A DNA stretch of 64,000 bases from Ruania alkalisoli (GCF_014960965.1 NZ_CP063169.1:3071581-3135580); one strand, 5' to 3'; counted from the first letter of the stretch, positions 1 through 9,006 are shown. Translations and numbers: made by a program. The notes: generated from the sequence alone by a model not told the origin.

Positions 1-1008
1 CGTCCCGGGCTCGATACCGAACTGTTCCCGGATCGCCTGCGGCAGCACGACGAACAACGGAATGTGGGCCGACCCCTCATAGGCGTAGGTCTTGCGCCAC
101 AGATGGTGGTCGCCCTGCATGTCACCGTGGTCGGAGGTGAACACAATGATGGTGTTTTCCAGGAGTCCCTGGCGAGCGAGATTGAACCGGATTCGCCCGA
201 TCTGCTGGTCGATGTGGGTGATCGTGCCGTAGTAGCCGGCGCGGCTGCGGCGCACCTGCTCGGCGCTGCGCACTCCCCGCCACGCATCCGGTGCCCAGCT
301 GGTCACGGCATGGGCTGCTGCCCAGTCCCCGATCCAGGGCTCGGGCAGATCAGCATCCAGGTACTGGTTCAGCAGCGGCTCCGGCGGGTCGTACGGTGAG
401 TGCGGCCGGGCGAAAGACGTCATCAGGAAGAACGGCTTCGACGGGTCCCGCCGCCGCAGGAAATCGATCGACTCCGTCGCCGTCCAGTAGGTCGGATGCT
501 GACGCTCGGCCAGGTGCCACGCCCGGCTGTGCAGCGAGTTCCAGCCGACGCCGTGTGAGTCCGCACTCGCATCGGGCACCTCACGCTGCAGCCAACGGTC
601 GTAGTCCGACAGCGTGTCCGGGTGCTCGCGCCGCCCGCACTCGTCCAGCACGGTGTGATGGAAGCCGATGAGGTCGCGCTGCGGGTGCACATGCAGCTTG
701 CCCACCGCCTGCGTGTGATAGCCGGCCCGTGCCAGCGACTCGGGCAACGTGTTCTCGAGGCACTGCGCCGGACCCTGCCCCTCCCCCATGCCGAGGATCC
801 CCGTATGCCAGGGGTCCTGTCCGGTCATCAGGCTCGCTCGTGCCGGGATGCACGAGGGGGTCGCACTGTAGGCATGCTCGAACCAACTCCCTTCGGAGGC
901 GAGCTGGTCGAGATTAGGAGTCTCGACGACGGTGTTACCGGCGTAGCCCATCGAGTCCCACCGCTGCTGGTCGGTCATCACGAACCAGACGTTGGGACGT
1001 TCGGTCAC
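1..1008 (-). CDS. Type I sulfatase (3' end outside window)
   Basis: Arylsulfatase-type enzyme that would hydrolyse sulfate esters, probably on a glycan. The first 336 residues are visible and the frame is open to the window edge. The protein begins TERPNVWFVMTDQQRWDS, the usual metal-binding N-terminus, and carries the CxPxR motif as CIPAR at about residue 53; this cysteine is the one converted to formylglycine. Further on, a TSDHGD motif supplies more metal ligands. The start is GTG at 1008, preceded by GGAAGGAG at a good distance. It lies 23 bp downstream of a second sulfatase on the same strand, so the two are likely co-transcribed. No formylglycine-generating enzyme is in the window. The substrate cannot be told from the sequence. 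Confidence 0.9.
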   Translation of the reverse strand, partial: MTERPNVWFVMTDQQRWDSMGYAGNTVVETPNLDQLASEGSWFEHAYSATPSCIPARASLMTGQDPWHTGILGMGEGQGPAQCLENTLPESLARAGYHTQAVGKLHVHPQRDLIGFHHTVLDECGRREHPDTLSDYDRWLQREVPDASADSHGVGWNSLHSRAWHLAERQHPTYWTATESIDFLRRRDPSKPFFLMTSFARPHSPYDPPEPLLNQYLDADLPEPWIGDWAAAHAVTSWAPDAWRGVRSAEQVRRSRAGYYGTITHIDQQIGRIRFNLARQGLLENTIIVFTSDHGDMQGDHHLWRKTYAYEGSAHIPLFVVLPQAIREQFGIEPGT

Positions 1009-1031
1009 GGCGCTCCTTCCTTCGGCGTCGG

Positions 1032-2891
1032 TCATCGCAACGGGGCCAGCGCGGCCAGATCGTCAGCGATCGCTATGAGTGCGGCCGCCGGGAGCGTGCC
1101 TGAGGCAGCCAGGTCCATCAGTGTGGTGACCGGTGAGACCGTCAGCAGCTCGGTCTGTGCCAGGCCGGGCGCATGTGCGGCAAGCGTGTCGCGCGTGTGT
1201 GGCTCGGCCAGCATCTCCGCGACCGGGCGGTCCAGGTCGGCGCGAGCCGGATGCCCGTTCAGATCGGGCAGTGGTTGCGCGGTGGCGGCGGCGCGTTCGG
1301 CGTCGCGGCCGATCATGAGGTGCTCGGTTCCCACGGGCCCCTCGGCCGGCAACCCCAACCGGGCGAACTGACTCGCCGGCGCATCGTTCTCACGCATCAG
1401 CCGCACCAGCAGATCCAGCATGCGCAACTCCACCTCGTCGTCGAGGAGTGGCTCGCGCTGCTGCGGATCGCGCTCCACGTCGAAGAGCAACGTCCCGTGC
1501 GGCCACGGGTTCATCCACCGGGTCGGCGTCTCCATGCGCATCGTCCGCAGCCCCTGGGTGAACGCGAACGGCTCCGCGGGTTCCCACGCGGCCAGCTCGC
1601 TCGCGGGGAACCGTTCGTGCATGTGCGTGGGCATCAGGGTGAACTGCTCCAGCGGGGCGTTCGACGGCGTCGCAGCCGAGCGCATATACACGTACCTGCC
1701 GTCGGTGACGTTCACGTGTCCGCCGTGGATGCCGAACAGACCACCCTCGCGTTCGGCGAGGGTGCCGGCACCCGCGTCAGCGGCTCGAACGGCACCGCCA
1801 TCCGCACCAGCCTCGCCCACTGCACCAGCCTCGCCCACTGCACTGGTCAGTCCCAGATCCTTGCCCTGCATGCTCTCCGGTGGCGTCAGCCCGAAGTAGC
1901 GCAGCAATGTGGGGGCGATGTCGATGGTCTGAGCCACCGCCGTCGGGGGCGGCGATCCCCCAGGTGAGCGCGGGTCCCATAGGAAGAACGGCAGGTGGAC
2001 GAGCTCCTCGAACCAGGGCATCACGGTCTTGGCCCACCAGCCGTGCTCACCGAGCAGGAACCCGTGGTCGGTGTTGACGATGAGCATCGTGTCCTCCCAG
2101 AGGTCATACTCATCCATCGCATCGAGGACCCGGCCCAGCGAGCGGTCGCACATGGAGACCAAGGCGGCATACTCGCGGCGGACGTGCTCGAGCTGGTCCG
2201 CCGGCTCGGTGACCTTCCGGTACTCCGGCCAGTCGGTCCCCGCCTCCGGCGACGCCGAGCCGTCATGATCCGCTGGGTACAGGTCCTTGTACTGCTGGTG
2301 AGTGAAGAACGGTTCGTGCGGATCGAACAGTTCCAGCTGGAGCAGCCACTCGTCCGCTGCGTGATTCGCCTCGAGGAACTCCAGCCCCGCGTCGACCGTC
2401 CTCGTCTGCACATGTTCGGCCTCGGTGGGCATGTAGGTGCGGTTGATCCGGTCCTGCACCCTGGCCCGCTCATGCCCGCCAGCACCGCGCGGTCCGGACT
2501 GCACGACCGCCTTCCACGGGTCACCCTCCTGCCCGCGATGGAAGTCCCAGGTGGTGTAACGCGTGTGATAGGTCGCTCCGCCGTCCTCCCAGTAGTGGGG
2601 ATGATCGGAGACGAGGTGGCTGTGCACGCCCGCGTCCCGGAGGATCTGCGGCATCGACTCGTCGAACGGCTCCAACGGCCCCCAGCTGCGATGCAGGAAG
2701 TTGTACCGGCCGGTGTGCAGCTCACGCCGAGCGGGGATACAGGGAAGCGATCCCGCGTAGAACTTCTCGAACCGGGTAGCACGCCGGGCCAGCCGCGCGA
2801 AGTTCGGCGCCTGTACCCACGTCTGCGGATCGTAGGGCGGCAGCATGTGCCGGTTCAGGCTGTCGAACATCAGCATGATGGCGCGCTTCAT
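1032..2891 (-). CDS. Type I sulfatase
   Basis: A 619-residue alkaline-phosphatase-superfamily sulfatase. The N-terminus MKRAIMLMFDSLNRHMLP contains the first metal aspartate. CIPAR at residue 51 is the CxPxR formylglycine motif, and NTDHGFLLGEHGWW is the second metal/active-site block. The start ATG follows GAGGGAG. There is no signal peptide, so it is probably cytoplasmic and acts on imported oligosaccharides. About two-thirds of the way along, an Ala/Gly/Glu-rich low-complexity insert interrupts the fold; part of it is an 18-bp tandem duplication near 1803-1838. It sits between a regulator gene upstream and another sulfatase downstream, all on one strand. Family is certain; substrate unknown. 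Confidence 0.92.
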   Translation of the reverse strand: MKRAIMLMFDSLNRHMLPPYDPQTWVQAPNFARLARRATRFEKFYAGSLPCIPARRELHTGRYNFLHRSWGPLEPFDESMPQILRDAGVHSHLVSDHPHYWEDGGATYHTRYTTWDFHRGQEGDPWKAVVQSGPRGAGGHERARVQDRINRTYMPTEAEHVQTRTVDAGLEFLEANHAADEWLLQLELFDPHEPFFTHQQYKDLYPADHDGSASPEAGTDWPEYRKVTEPADQLEHVRREYAALVSMCDRSLGRVLDAMDEYDLWEDTMLIVNTDHGFLLGEHGWWAKTVMPWFEELVHLPFFLWDPRSPGGSPPPTAVAQTIDIAPTLLRYFGLTPPESMQGKDLGLTSAVGEAGAVGEAGADGGAVRAADAGAGTLAEREGGLFGIHGGHVNVTDGRYVYMRSAATPSNAPLEQFTLMPTHMHERFPASELAAWEPAEPFAFTQGLRTMRMETPTRWMNPWPHGTLLFDVERDPQQREPLLDDEVELRMLDLLVRLMRENDAPASQFARLGLPAEGPVGTEHLMIGRDAERAAATAQPLPDLNGHPARADLDRPVAEMLAEPHTRDTLAAHAPGLAQTELLTVSPVTTLMDLAASGTLPAAALIAIADDLAALAPLR

Positions 2892-2965
2892 CGCATCTCC
2901 CTCATCGTCGATTCACCGGGCGCTTCCATGCACGCACCGGATCCATGGTCTCCGGAACTCGTGGA

Positions 2966-4198
2966 CTACAGATGCAGCAGGTACTGCGTAAGCGGCCTCC
3001 CGCTGGACTCTCGTGCCTCGTTTCCCACCCGTTCGGCATACCCTCCGCGTTCCAGCCGCTGCAGCATCCGCCGTGCGGTCCGCAGCTGCACGTCGAGCGC
3101 CTCGGCAACCACTCGGGAGGTCAGCGGCTCGTCCGGATGGCTGTGAGCCAGCTCGCGCAGACGCGTCAAGGTCTGCAGCGCCACGCCCACCCGGGTCGCG
3201 ATGGTGCCCAGTGCCGGAGCCTCCTGCTCCGCGGGCGCCTCACTGTTCTCGGAACCGGCACCAAGAGCGAGGTCCACATCGTTGCGGAACGAGACCACCG
3301 CCGTCGGACCCGGATGTGCTCGGGCGCGGTTGAGTGCCCGGCGCGCCAGCTGTTCGGCCTCCAGCGCCGTGCGTCCCACGCCGAACCCGGCGTTGGCACT
3401 GATGCCGGCCTCCGACAGCCGCCGTAGCAGCGGTGGCTGGGAGAATTGGTAGGAGGCGATCGCCAGGGCGCCACGTGTGGTGACCAGGAGCATCTCCCCC
3501 GTCTCAGCCATGGCCACCGTGCCCGCGAGTGCCGTGGCCTGTGCCCTGAGGAACGGAGCCGCCCGGGTCATGTCGTCAGCGGCCAGCAGCCCCACCGCCA
3601 CTTGTGAGTCCTCGCTCACCTGGCTGTTGATCGTCAACGTCAACCGGCTGATCGCCGTCCGGATCGCGTTCTCCGACGGCACCAGCCGGATGATGGAGAT
3701 CTCCTCACGGAGTGCCTCGTACACGCTGGAGACACAGGTGATGGCCGTCCAGGAGTCATCCGGGTTGGAGCGATGGAAATCGATCAACTGCGAGACCCGC
3801 TGGTCCACCCGGTGCGGGAGGGATCGCGGCCGGTCCGGGGGCAAGCCCACCGCATCCGCGATCTCCCGCAGCTCTGGAATGCCCACCGTATCGATGGAGG
3901 TACGGGCGATATCGCGCCCTTCCCGGGCCAGGCGCACCCACGATCGCAGCACCGTCTCCCGGGTGTAGTCGACGAACGCGGCCGGCCGGCTCGTCGATCC
4001 CTTGGCGAGTGTGTAGGGGACGATGCCGGTGAACAGCCAGGCATCGACCGACGAGGCGTTCTCGCGCACGATGTCGGACGTCTCGGACTCGTGGGCGTAC
4101 GGGAGCGTGACGGCATCGAGTCCCGACATCTCACTGACCGACTCGGCCACGGCTGGTGCGAGATCGGCCGGGCCGACGACGCCCACGACCGGTGTCAT
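2966..4198 (-). CDS. Putative transcriptional regulator of the sulfatase locus
   Basis: A 410-residue protein. The reading frame extends further upstream, but ATG at 4198 is chosen because GGGGG precedes it and the conserved-looking sequence (TPVVGVVGPADLAP) begins there. The N-terminal half resembles a ligand-sensing alpha/beta domain. The middle, around GFGVGRTALEAEQLARRAL, recalls a degenerate GGDEF or GTP-cyclohydrolase-III-like fold. The last 70 residues look like a winged helix (LTSRVVAEALDVQLRTARRM). This suggests a DNA-binding regulator, likely controlling the adjacent sulfatases 75 bp downstream. The domain assignments come from pattern resemblance only; I do not recognise the family with certainty. 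Confidence 0.65.
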   Translation of the reverse strand: MTPVVGVVGPADLAPAVAESVSEMSGLDAVTLPYAHESETSDIVRENASSVDAWLFTGIVPYTLAKGSTSRPAAFVDYTRETVLRSWVRLAREGRDIARTSIDTVGIPELREIADAVGLPPDRPRSLPHRVDQRVSQLIDFHRSNPDDSWTAITCVSSVYEALREEISIIRLVPSENAIRTAISRLTLTINSQVSEDSQVAVGLLAADDMTRAAPFLRAQATALAGTVAMAETGEMLLVTTRGALAIASYQFSQPPLLRRLSEAGISANAGFGVGRTALEAEQLARRALNRARAHPGPTAVVSFRNDVDLALGAGSENSEAPAEQEAPALGTIATRVGVALQTLTRLRELAHSHPDEPLTSRVVAEALDVQLRTARRMLQRLERGGYAERVGNEARESSGRPLTQYLLHL

Positions 4199-4296
4199 GT
4201 GTCCCCCGTTCTGCGACTGTTGCAGGTGCCGTTCATCGTGCCATACGCGCCGCCGTCGCCCGCGGTACCCCGCCGACTGCGGGGCCGGACAGCAGC

Positions 4297-4333
4297 GCCC
4301 GGCAGGGCGACGAGTTCCGTCGCCCTGCCGGGC
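4297..4333 (-). terminator. Strong hairpin terminator after the propeller gene
   Basis: A perfect 15-bp inverted repeat (arms 4297-4311 and 4319-4333) with a 7-nt loop lies just past the stop of the beta-propeller gene at 4350 and upstream of the regulator start at 4198. The stem is almost all G/C. No long T run follows, which is common for actinobacterial terminators. It probably separates the propeller transcript from the regulator-sulfatase transcript. Confidence 0.7.
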
Positions 4334-4349
4334 ACCGCGAGCGCTGTCC

Positions 4350-6626
4350 TCACCAGAACGAGTGGTATCCCACCTCCGAGGAGTTCCACGCGTCGTCGAT
4401 GGCCCGGTACTCCAGCTCCGCGCCGGGGACCACCACGATCGGATCCTCTCCGTCGTAGGACTGCCAGTCGCCGTTGTCGACTCGGTAGTCGATACGAGGC
4501 GCATCGTCCTGGTCGTCGGTCGCAGTGAGCCACACGGCCGCTCCACGCGCGTCGACCGTGACCTCGGGGGCTGTCACGTCCTCAGGCAGGTCGTAGCGGG
4601 CGAGGCGAGTGCCCTGGCTGATGACGTACAGATCGCCGTAGCGATCCTGAGCCAGCTCGTGTACCTGCGTGACGCCGTCGCTGCGGCCACTCTCGGCCCC
4701 ATAGAGACTGGTGACCTCGCCGGTGACCTGGTCGAGAACGAACAGCCGGTCGGCCACCGATCCGAACAACCGGCCGTGATCGAAGAGCAGCCGGTCGTTG
4801 TCGCCGAAGCGGTCGATCGGGGCGTCGGAATCGATCGTGACCGTGCGCAGGAGCGACTGGGTCTGCAGATCGAACTCGAAGACGGTCCGGCTGTCCGCGA
4901 CGCCCCAGAGGTGGCCGTCGGCGTCGATGGCGAAGCCAGCCAGCGTCTCAGCCCCCGGGATCGGCGTGGCGGTCCACATTGTCTCCGTGCTCACTGGGTC
5001 CCAGGCGAACACCACGGCCTCATCGGTGACCGGGTCGATGCCGTACCCGCCTTCGATAGAGGTACCGCCGATGAGGATTCCCTCGTGCTGGACGAAGCCG
5101 ACCGGGGTCTGGTCGGGCACCACGTCCCGGTACACGGTGTGGGTGCCCGCGTAGGGCTGCCACAAGGTGATCGCCCCGCCGTGCTCCCCGGGCTTTGGCA
5201 CGGAAGCCACGGCCACGGTGTCCGGGACGGCGGTCAGCTCGATGAGGGACTGCGGGCGACTCACTCCGTTGCCGAGCTCCAGCGGCGGAGTGTCGGGGTT
5301 GCTGCCGTAGTTCCAGGGCAGCTCCGGGTCGTACAGGTAGACCGAGCCCTGCGGGTAGCGGCCAAAGATGACGTTGCCGTCGAACGTGCCCCAGCCCTCG
5401 ACCTGGCTGGTGCCGTTAAGCAGCGCGATGCCCTCGCCGTCGGGGTCGTACTTGCCCGATCCGGGCGGGCTGAGGAAGGCTCCGGCGTAGATGTTGCCCA
5501 GGGGCCCGGCGCCGAGGCTGATCAGTGGTGCACCTGCGCCTTCGACGTCGGGGACGAGGTAGAAGCCCGCCCCGGTGGCCAGGTTCCAGCCGTAGGTGCG
5601 GCCGTCACGCCAGTAAGTGAGCGTCAGGTAGGGACCGGTTCCGTCGACATCCATCCACCCCCAGGACTCAGGCGTGGCGTTCGGGAACTTGCCCGTTCCG
5701 GTGATCTCCCCGGTGGCGAGGTCGTAGCGCTTCACCTCGCGCCCCTGGCGCAGGTAGACGGCGTCCGGATCCGTCGGTGAGACCGGTGAGACCCGGGCAT
5801 TGGCGTCGGTGATCTCATCGACCCACTCGCCGGTGACGAGGTTGCGCACGTACATGCTGGTGGTGCTGACGAACATCAGATCGCCCCGTACGTCGAGAGC
5901 GGTGATGTTGTTCCCGCTGTGCCCGGCAGGCATGGCGATCTCGGTGAACGTACCGGTAGTCCGGTCGAACTCGGCCAGCTTGGCGTTGGCGTTCGTGCCG
6001 ACGTAGATAGTGTCACCGACCGGGGCGATCGAGTTGATGTACTGCTCACCCGCGATCGCCTGACCGTGGTTGGTGAGCACTCCCGAATCCGGATCGACGG
6101 AGTACAGGGCTCCGGTCGGGTACCCGCCGATCCACGGCACGCCGTCCTCATCGACCGCCAGCCCCCACGCCCGGACCCCGGTGGGCAGTTCGGCCAGGTG
6201 CTCGACATCATCAGCGCCCGGCACATAGCGGTAGACATGGCCGACGTCGGACGTGCCGAAGTAGACCGTGCCATCGACCGGAGACACGTCGAGAGCCCGC
6301 TGGCTGCTCGCACCATAGGGCAGGCGGGTGCGCATCACGGTTTCCTCCGTACGCAGATCGACGACGGCGAACTCCGCCGTGACGTTCTGGTTTCCGGAGA
6401 CGACGTAGTAGCCGTAGGGGACGCCGTCGGGACCCATATCGGTGGCTGAGGCGAGCACCTGGGTCTTGCGGACGGCCTCCCCGAGGTGAGTGACCGGATC
6501 GCTGGCTGCGACCTCGGTGCTCACCGCAGGCGGTGGCCCGGAGTTCGCCGTTGCCGGCGCGGCGGCCCCGATCAGCATGGCGGCCGAGGCTGCCAACGCG
6601 ATCGTGGTGGATGGGCGGATTCTCAT
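4350..6626 (-). CDS. Secreted beta-propeller protein
   Basis: A 758-residue exported protein. Translation most likely begins at MRIRPSTT (6626), because GAAGGAG lies 6-7 nt upstream; an in-frame ATG 21 nt earlier has no such site. The N-terminus is a signal peptide (AASAAMLIGAAAPATA, cleavage before NSG). The body is built of repeated beta-propeller blades of the kind G.VYFGTSDVGHVYRY and TIYVGTNANAKLAEFD, followed by a short C-terminal domain (DYRVDNGDWQSY) resembling Ig-like or OmpL47-type repeats. No catalytic residues are recognised. Its place beside sulfatases and a sugar-acid-type aldolase suggests a role in binding or processing an extracellular glycan, by inference from position only. 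A palindrome upstream may be its operator. Confidence 0.8.
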   Translation of the reverse strand: MRIRPSTTIALAASAAMLIGAAAPATANSGPPPAVSTEVAASDPVTHLGEAVRKTQVLASATDMGPDGVPYGYYVVSGNQNVTAEFAVVDLRTEETVMRTRLPYGASSQRALDVSPVDGTVYFGTSDVGHVYRYVPGADDVEHLAELPTGVRAWGLAVDEDGVPWIGGYPTGALYSVDPDSGVLTNHGQAIAGEQYINSIAPVGDTIYVGTNANAKLAEFDRTTGTFTEIAMPAGHSGNNITALDVRGDLMFVSTTSMYVRNLVTGEWVDEITDANARVSPVSPTDPDAVYLRQGREVKRYDLATGEITGTGKFPNATPESWGWMDVDGTGPYLTLTYWRDGRTYGWNLATGAGFYLVPDVEGAGAPLISLGAGPLGNIYAGAFLSPPGSGKYDPDGEGIALLNGTSQVEGWGTFDGNVIFGRYPQGSVYLYDPELPWNYGSNPDTPPLELGNGVSRPQSLIELTAVPDTVAVASVPKPGEHGGAITLWQPYAGTHTVYRDVVPDQTPVGFVQHEGILIGGTSIEGGYGIDPVTDEAVVFAWDPVSTETMWTATPIPGAETLAGFAIDADGHLWGVADSRTVFEFDLQTQSLLRTVTIDSDAPIDRFGDNDRLLFDHGRLFGSVADRLFVLDQVTGEVTSLYGAESGRSDGVTQVHELAQDRYGDLYVISQGTRLARYDLPEDVTAPEVTVDARGAAVWLTATDDQDDAPRIDYRVDNGDWQSYDGEDPIVVVPGAELEYRAIDDAWNSSEVGYHSFW

Positions 6627-6687
6627 ACTGCACTCCTTCGTCGTCATCGACTGCGGTGCGACCGCATCACGCCGAGTCTGGGTTTAA

Positions 6688-6699
6688 CGGTCCGGACCG
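6688..6699. promoter_or_regulatory. Palindrome upstream of the propeller gene
   Basis: CGGTCCGGACCG is a perfect 12-bp palindrome flanked by A/T-rich bases (TTTAA before, AAATTA after). It sits about 62 bp upstream of the propeller gene start, in the gap to the aldolase gene. The layout is typical of a repressor operator (GntR or IclR type), but no binding protein can be assigned. Confidence 0.35.
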
Positions 6700-6764
6700 A
6701 AATTAGCGGATCCTATGGAGCCGTGTCAACGACCGCTCGGTGTCAGCGCAGGGTCAGCGCAGGG

Positions 6765-7649
6765 TCAGACCCCGCGCACCGCACACGCGGCGACGTGCAC
6801 CACCTGGTCCCGCTCGCTATCGCTGAGTTCATCCGGACGCGAAAGATCATGCGCGAACTCGGCCGGGATGCGGCCTTCGGCAGCAGCGATCCACGCCATG
6901 CGCTGGACATACCCGTCGAATGGGTCGCAGAAAGTCGCCTCGGCGAGCGCATCGAGTGCGCGGGAGGTGCCCACGAGCCCCTCCCCCGTGCGGAACGCCC
7001 GCAGTGCGCGCACGGTGACACTCGTCGCCGCAGCGCCCAGGCCGACGAGCGCGCCGGTAGCACCCCAGAGCAAGGACGGCACGAACATCCTGTCCTCACC
7101 GGTCAGCACCGGCACACCCTGTCGCTGCGCTGCGCGGATCCCGCTCTGGCAGGCGATCGCGTCGTGCATCCGCGCGGGTTTGAACGCACGCACAGCCGGG
7201 TGGGCCAGTACGGCCGCGCGCGTCGAATCGTCGTAGGGATGCAGGTAGAGGTCGAAGCCGATCAACGGCAACCCACTCGACTGCGCGATCTCGTCGAGCC
7301 GCCGCACCTCGTTCCCGGGGTCGAGCGTGTGCTCGGGCGCGATCAGGAGTGCGGTCGCCCCAGCGCGCGCAGCCTCATGGGGCCACGCCGGGTCGTCACC
7401 CGGCCACACCGCCGTGACCACCTGGCCGCTGACATCGCGAGCGCACGAGATGAGCTCCGAGCGTGCCTCGATGCCCAGGCGGTCGCCACGCCCGGTGTGC
7501 ACAGCCACTGCCAGTCCATCGACCCCGTCCTCGACCACACTGGCGAAGTAATCCCGTGCCACCTCACGATCGATCGAACCGTCGGCCGCCGTCGGCGTCA
7601 GCACCGCGGCCAGACAGGCGGTCGGTGTCAGCGGAGCCGGTTCGATCAC
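6765..7649 (-). CDS. Dihydrodipicolinate synthase (DapA) family aldolase
   Basis: A 294-residue class I aldolase/lyase of the DapA/N-acetylneuraminate-lyase family (TIM barrel, Schiff-base lysine). The conserved opening LAAVLTPTAADGSIDREVARDY is present. The lysine is likely in AFKPARM and the barrel tyrosine lies in the preceding strand region LIGFDLYLHPY. GTG at 7649 is preferred because the conserved sequence starts just after it; a TTG at 7709 would add 20 residues. It ends 138 bp upstream of the secreted propeller gene on the same strand, so it may serve sugar-acid breakdown in the same catabolic locus rather than lysine synthesis. Family is firm; substrate is not. Confidence 0.85.
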   Translation of the reverse strand: MIEPAPLTPTACLAAVLTPTAADGSIDREVARDYFASVVEDGVDGLAVAVHTGRGDRLGIEARSELISCARDVSGQVVTAVWPGDDPAWPHEAARAGATALLIAPEHTLDPGNEVRRLDEIAQSSGLPLIGFDLYLHPYDDSTRAAVLAHPAVRAFKPARMHDAIACQSGIRAAQRQGVPVLTGEDRMFVPSLLWGATGALVGLGAAATSVTVRALRAFRTGEGLVGTSRALDALAEATFCDPFDGYVQRMAWIAAAEGRIPAEFAHDLSRPDELSDSERDQVVHVAACAVRGV

Positions 7650-7917
7650 CTGCTCGAGTATTCCAGTTCGCCCGATCCTGGCAATGCGCCGACCGGGTCC
7701 CGTCCTCAAGGGCCGATCTTTCGACCCCTTCTCCGGTTTCGTCCTGATTCTCTGGCCCCTGGAGCACGGCTGACTCGTTGGGCCAGGACAGTGGGGTTTG
7801 CCGCAGCTGGCGCGCTGGATCCGGCCGCGGTGCGGGGCGGCGGCGTGATGACTGGTTGTTCACAGCCCCCGGGCACTCGATCAGCGGCCGGTCGGCCCGG
7901 GTACCTACGGTGAGCGA

Positions 7918-9006
7918 ATGCCCGATGACCACCACCCTCACACCGAGCCACCACACGCCAACGAGCCGCATACCAACGAGCCGCGTACCGGCGGGCCGAC
8001 CAGGCCAGAGAGCCCCCACGATGCGGTCTTCCGTGGTGTGGTCGGGCGACCTGAGCACGCGGCTTCGCTGCTGCGCACGGTCCTCCCCGAGGCGCTCAGT
8101 GCTCGGATCGACCTCGACCGGCTGACCCAGGTGTCGGGCAGTTTCGTCGATGCCCGGATGAAGTGGCGCCACGCCGACGTGCTGTTCACCGCCCCCGTCG
8201 ACGAGCGTGAGGCTTACGTGTATGTGCTGATTGAGCACCAGTCCCGTCCAGATCCATTGATGGCGTTCCGGTTGCTGGAGTACACGGTCCGGATCTGGCG
8301 TCACCACCTCAACCGACACCGGAACGCCACCCGGCTGCCGGCCGTGCTTCCGGTCGTGGTTGCTCACAACCCGAACCATCCCGACCGGCCCTGGTCGGCA
8401 CCAACCAGCTTGACTGACGTTCTCGACCTCGAACCAGGTACTGCGGAGGCGATGGCACCGCACCTGCCCCGGTTGGAGTTCCTCCTTGACGACCTCGCCA
8501 CCGTCGACGTGGAGGCGTTGCGTGGGCAGCCGTTGACTCCGGAGGCGCGACTGACGTTGGTGGTCCTCAGGAACGCCAGCAGTGATCCTCATCTGAAGGA
8601 TGACCTGCAGACCTTCATCGAGGACCTGGCTGCGATCGTCGGACGTTCTGGTGTGAATGATTCCGGCGAAGAAGGCCTGCTCGGACTTATCATGAGATAC
8701 GTCCTCCTGGTCGGCCAAGCACCACCAGAAGACTACGAAGCGTTGTTCACCCGCATCGGACCGACCGCACGGGAGGCTTACATGACCAGCACCGCCGACC
8801 AGTACATCCAACGAGGCCTGGAAGAAGGTCGGGTCGAAGGTCGGGTCGAAGGCCGGGGCGAAACCCTTACCCGTCTGCTGACCCAGAAGTTCGGCCCCCT
8901 CCCCGAACACCATCAGGACCGGATCCAGCACGCCAGCCTCGACGAGCTCGACACCTGGACCGACCGAATCCTCACCGCCCCCACCCTCAACGACGTCTTC
9001 CGCTGA
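7918..9006 (+). CDS. Rpn family (YhgA-like) PD-(D/E)XK nuclease
   Basis: A 362-residue recombination-promoting nuclease/putative transposase-family protein. After a His/Pro-rich N-terminal 30 residues comes the family signature HDAVFRGVVGRPEHAASLL. The nuclease core follows, with ADVLF and VYVLIEHQS supplying the acidic and glutamine active-site positions, then PLMAFRLLEYTVRIW. The C-terminus has the usual charged repeat (EEGRVEGRVEGRGE) and a short helical tail like DUF4351. It stands alone between genes on the opposite strand. Rpn proteins are DNases studied in phage defence and recombination. An in-frame internal start (see 8782) could make a separate small C-terminal protein. Confidence 0.88.
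   Translation: MPDDHHPHTEPPHANEPHTNEPRTGGPTRPESPHDAVFRGVVGRPEHAASLLRTVLPEALSARIDLDRLTQVSGSFVDARMKWRHADVLFTAPVDEREAYVYVLIEHQSRPDPLMAFRLLEYTVRIWRHHLNRHRNATRLPAVLPVVVAHNPNHPDRPWSAPTSLTDVLDLEPGTAEAMAPHLPRLEFLLDDLATVDVEALRGQPLTPEARLTLVVLRNASSDPHLKDDLQTFIEDLAAIVGRSGVNDSGEEGLLGLIMRYVLLVGQAPPEDYEALFTRIGPTAREAYMTSTADQYIQRGLEEGRVEGRVEGRGETLTRLLTQKFGPLPEHHQDRIQHASLDELDTWTDRILTAPTLNDVFR
8782..9006 (+). CDS. Possible internal-start small protein (RpnS-like)
   Basis: ATG at 8782 is in frame with the Rpn nuclease gene and is preceded by GGGAGG at 8771-8776, five bases upstream, which is a better ribosome site than that of the full gene. It would yield a 74-residue protein consisting only of the C-terminal repeat (EGRVEGRVEGRG) and tail domain. 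In other bacteria, rpn genes encode a small C-terminal protein from an internal start that neutralises the full-length nuclease. Expression here is an inference. Confidence 0.45.
   Translation: MTSTADQYIQRGLEEGRVEGRVEGRGETLTRLLTQKFGPLPEHHQDRIQHASLDELDTWTDRILTAPTLNDVFR

Noticed and set aside
4023-5780. 585-codon plus-strand frame opposite the propeller gene
   Set aside because: Mirror of the secreted propeller protein, which has a signal peptide and ribosome site on the minus strand.
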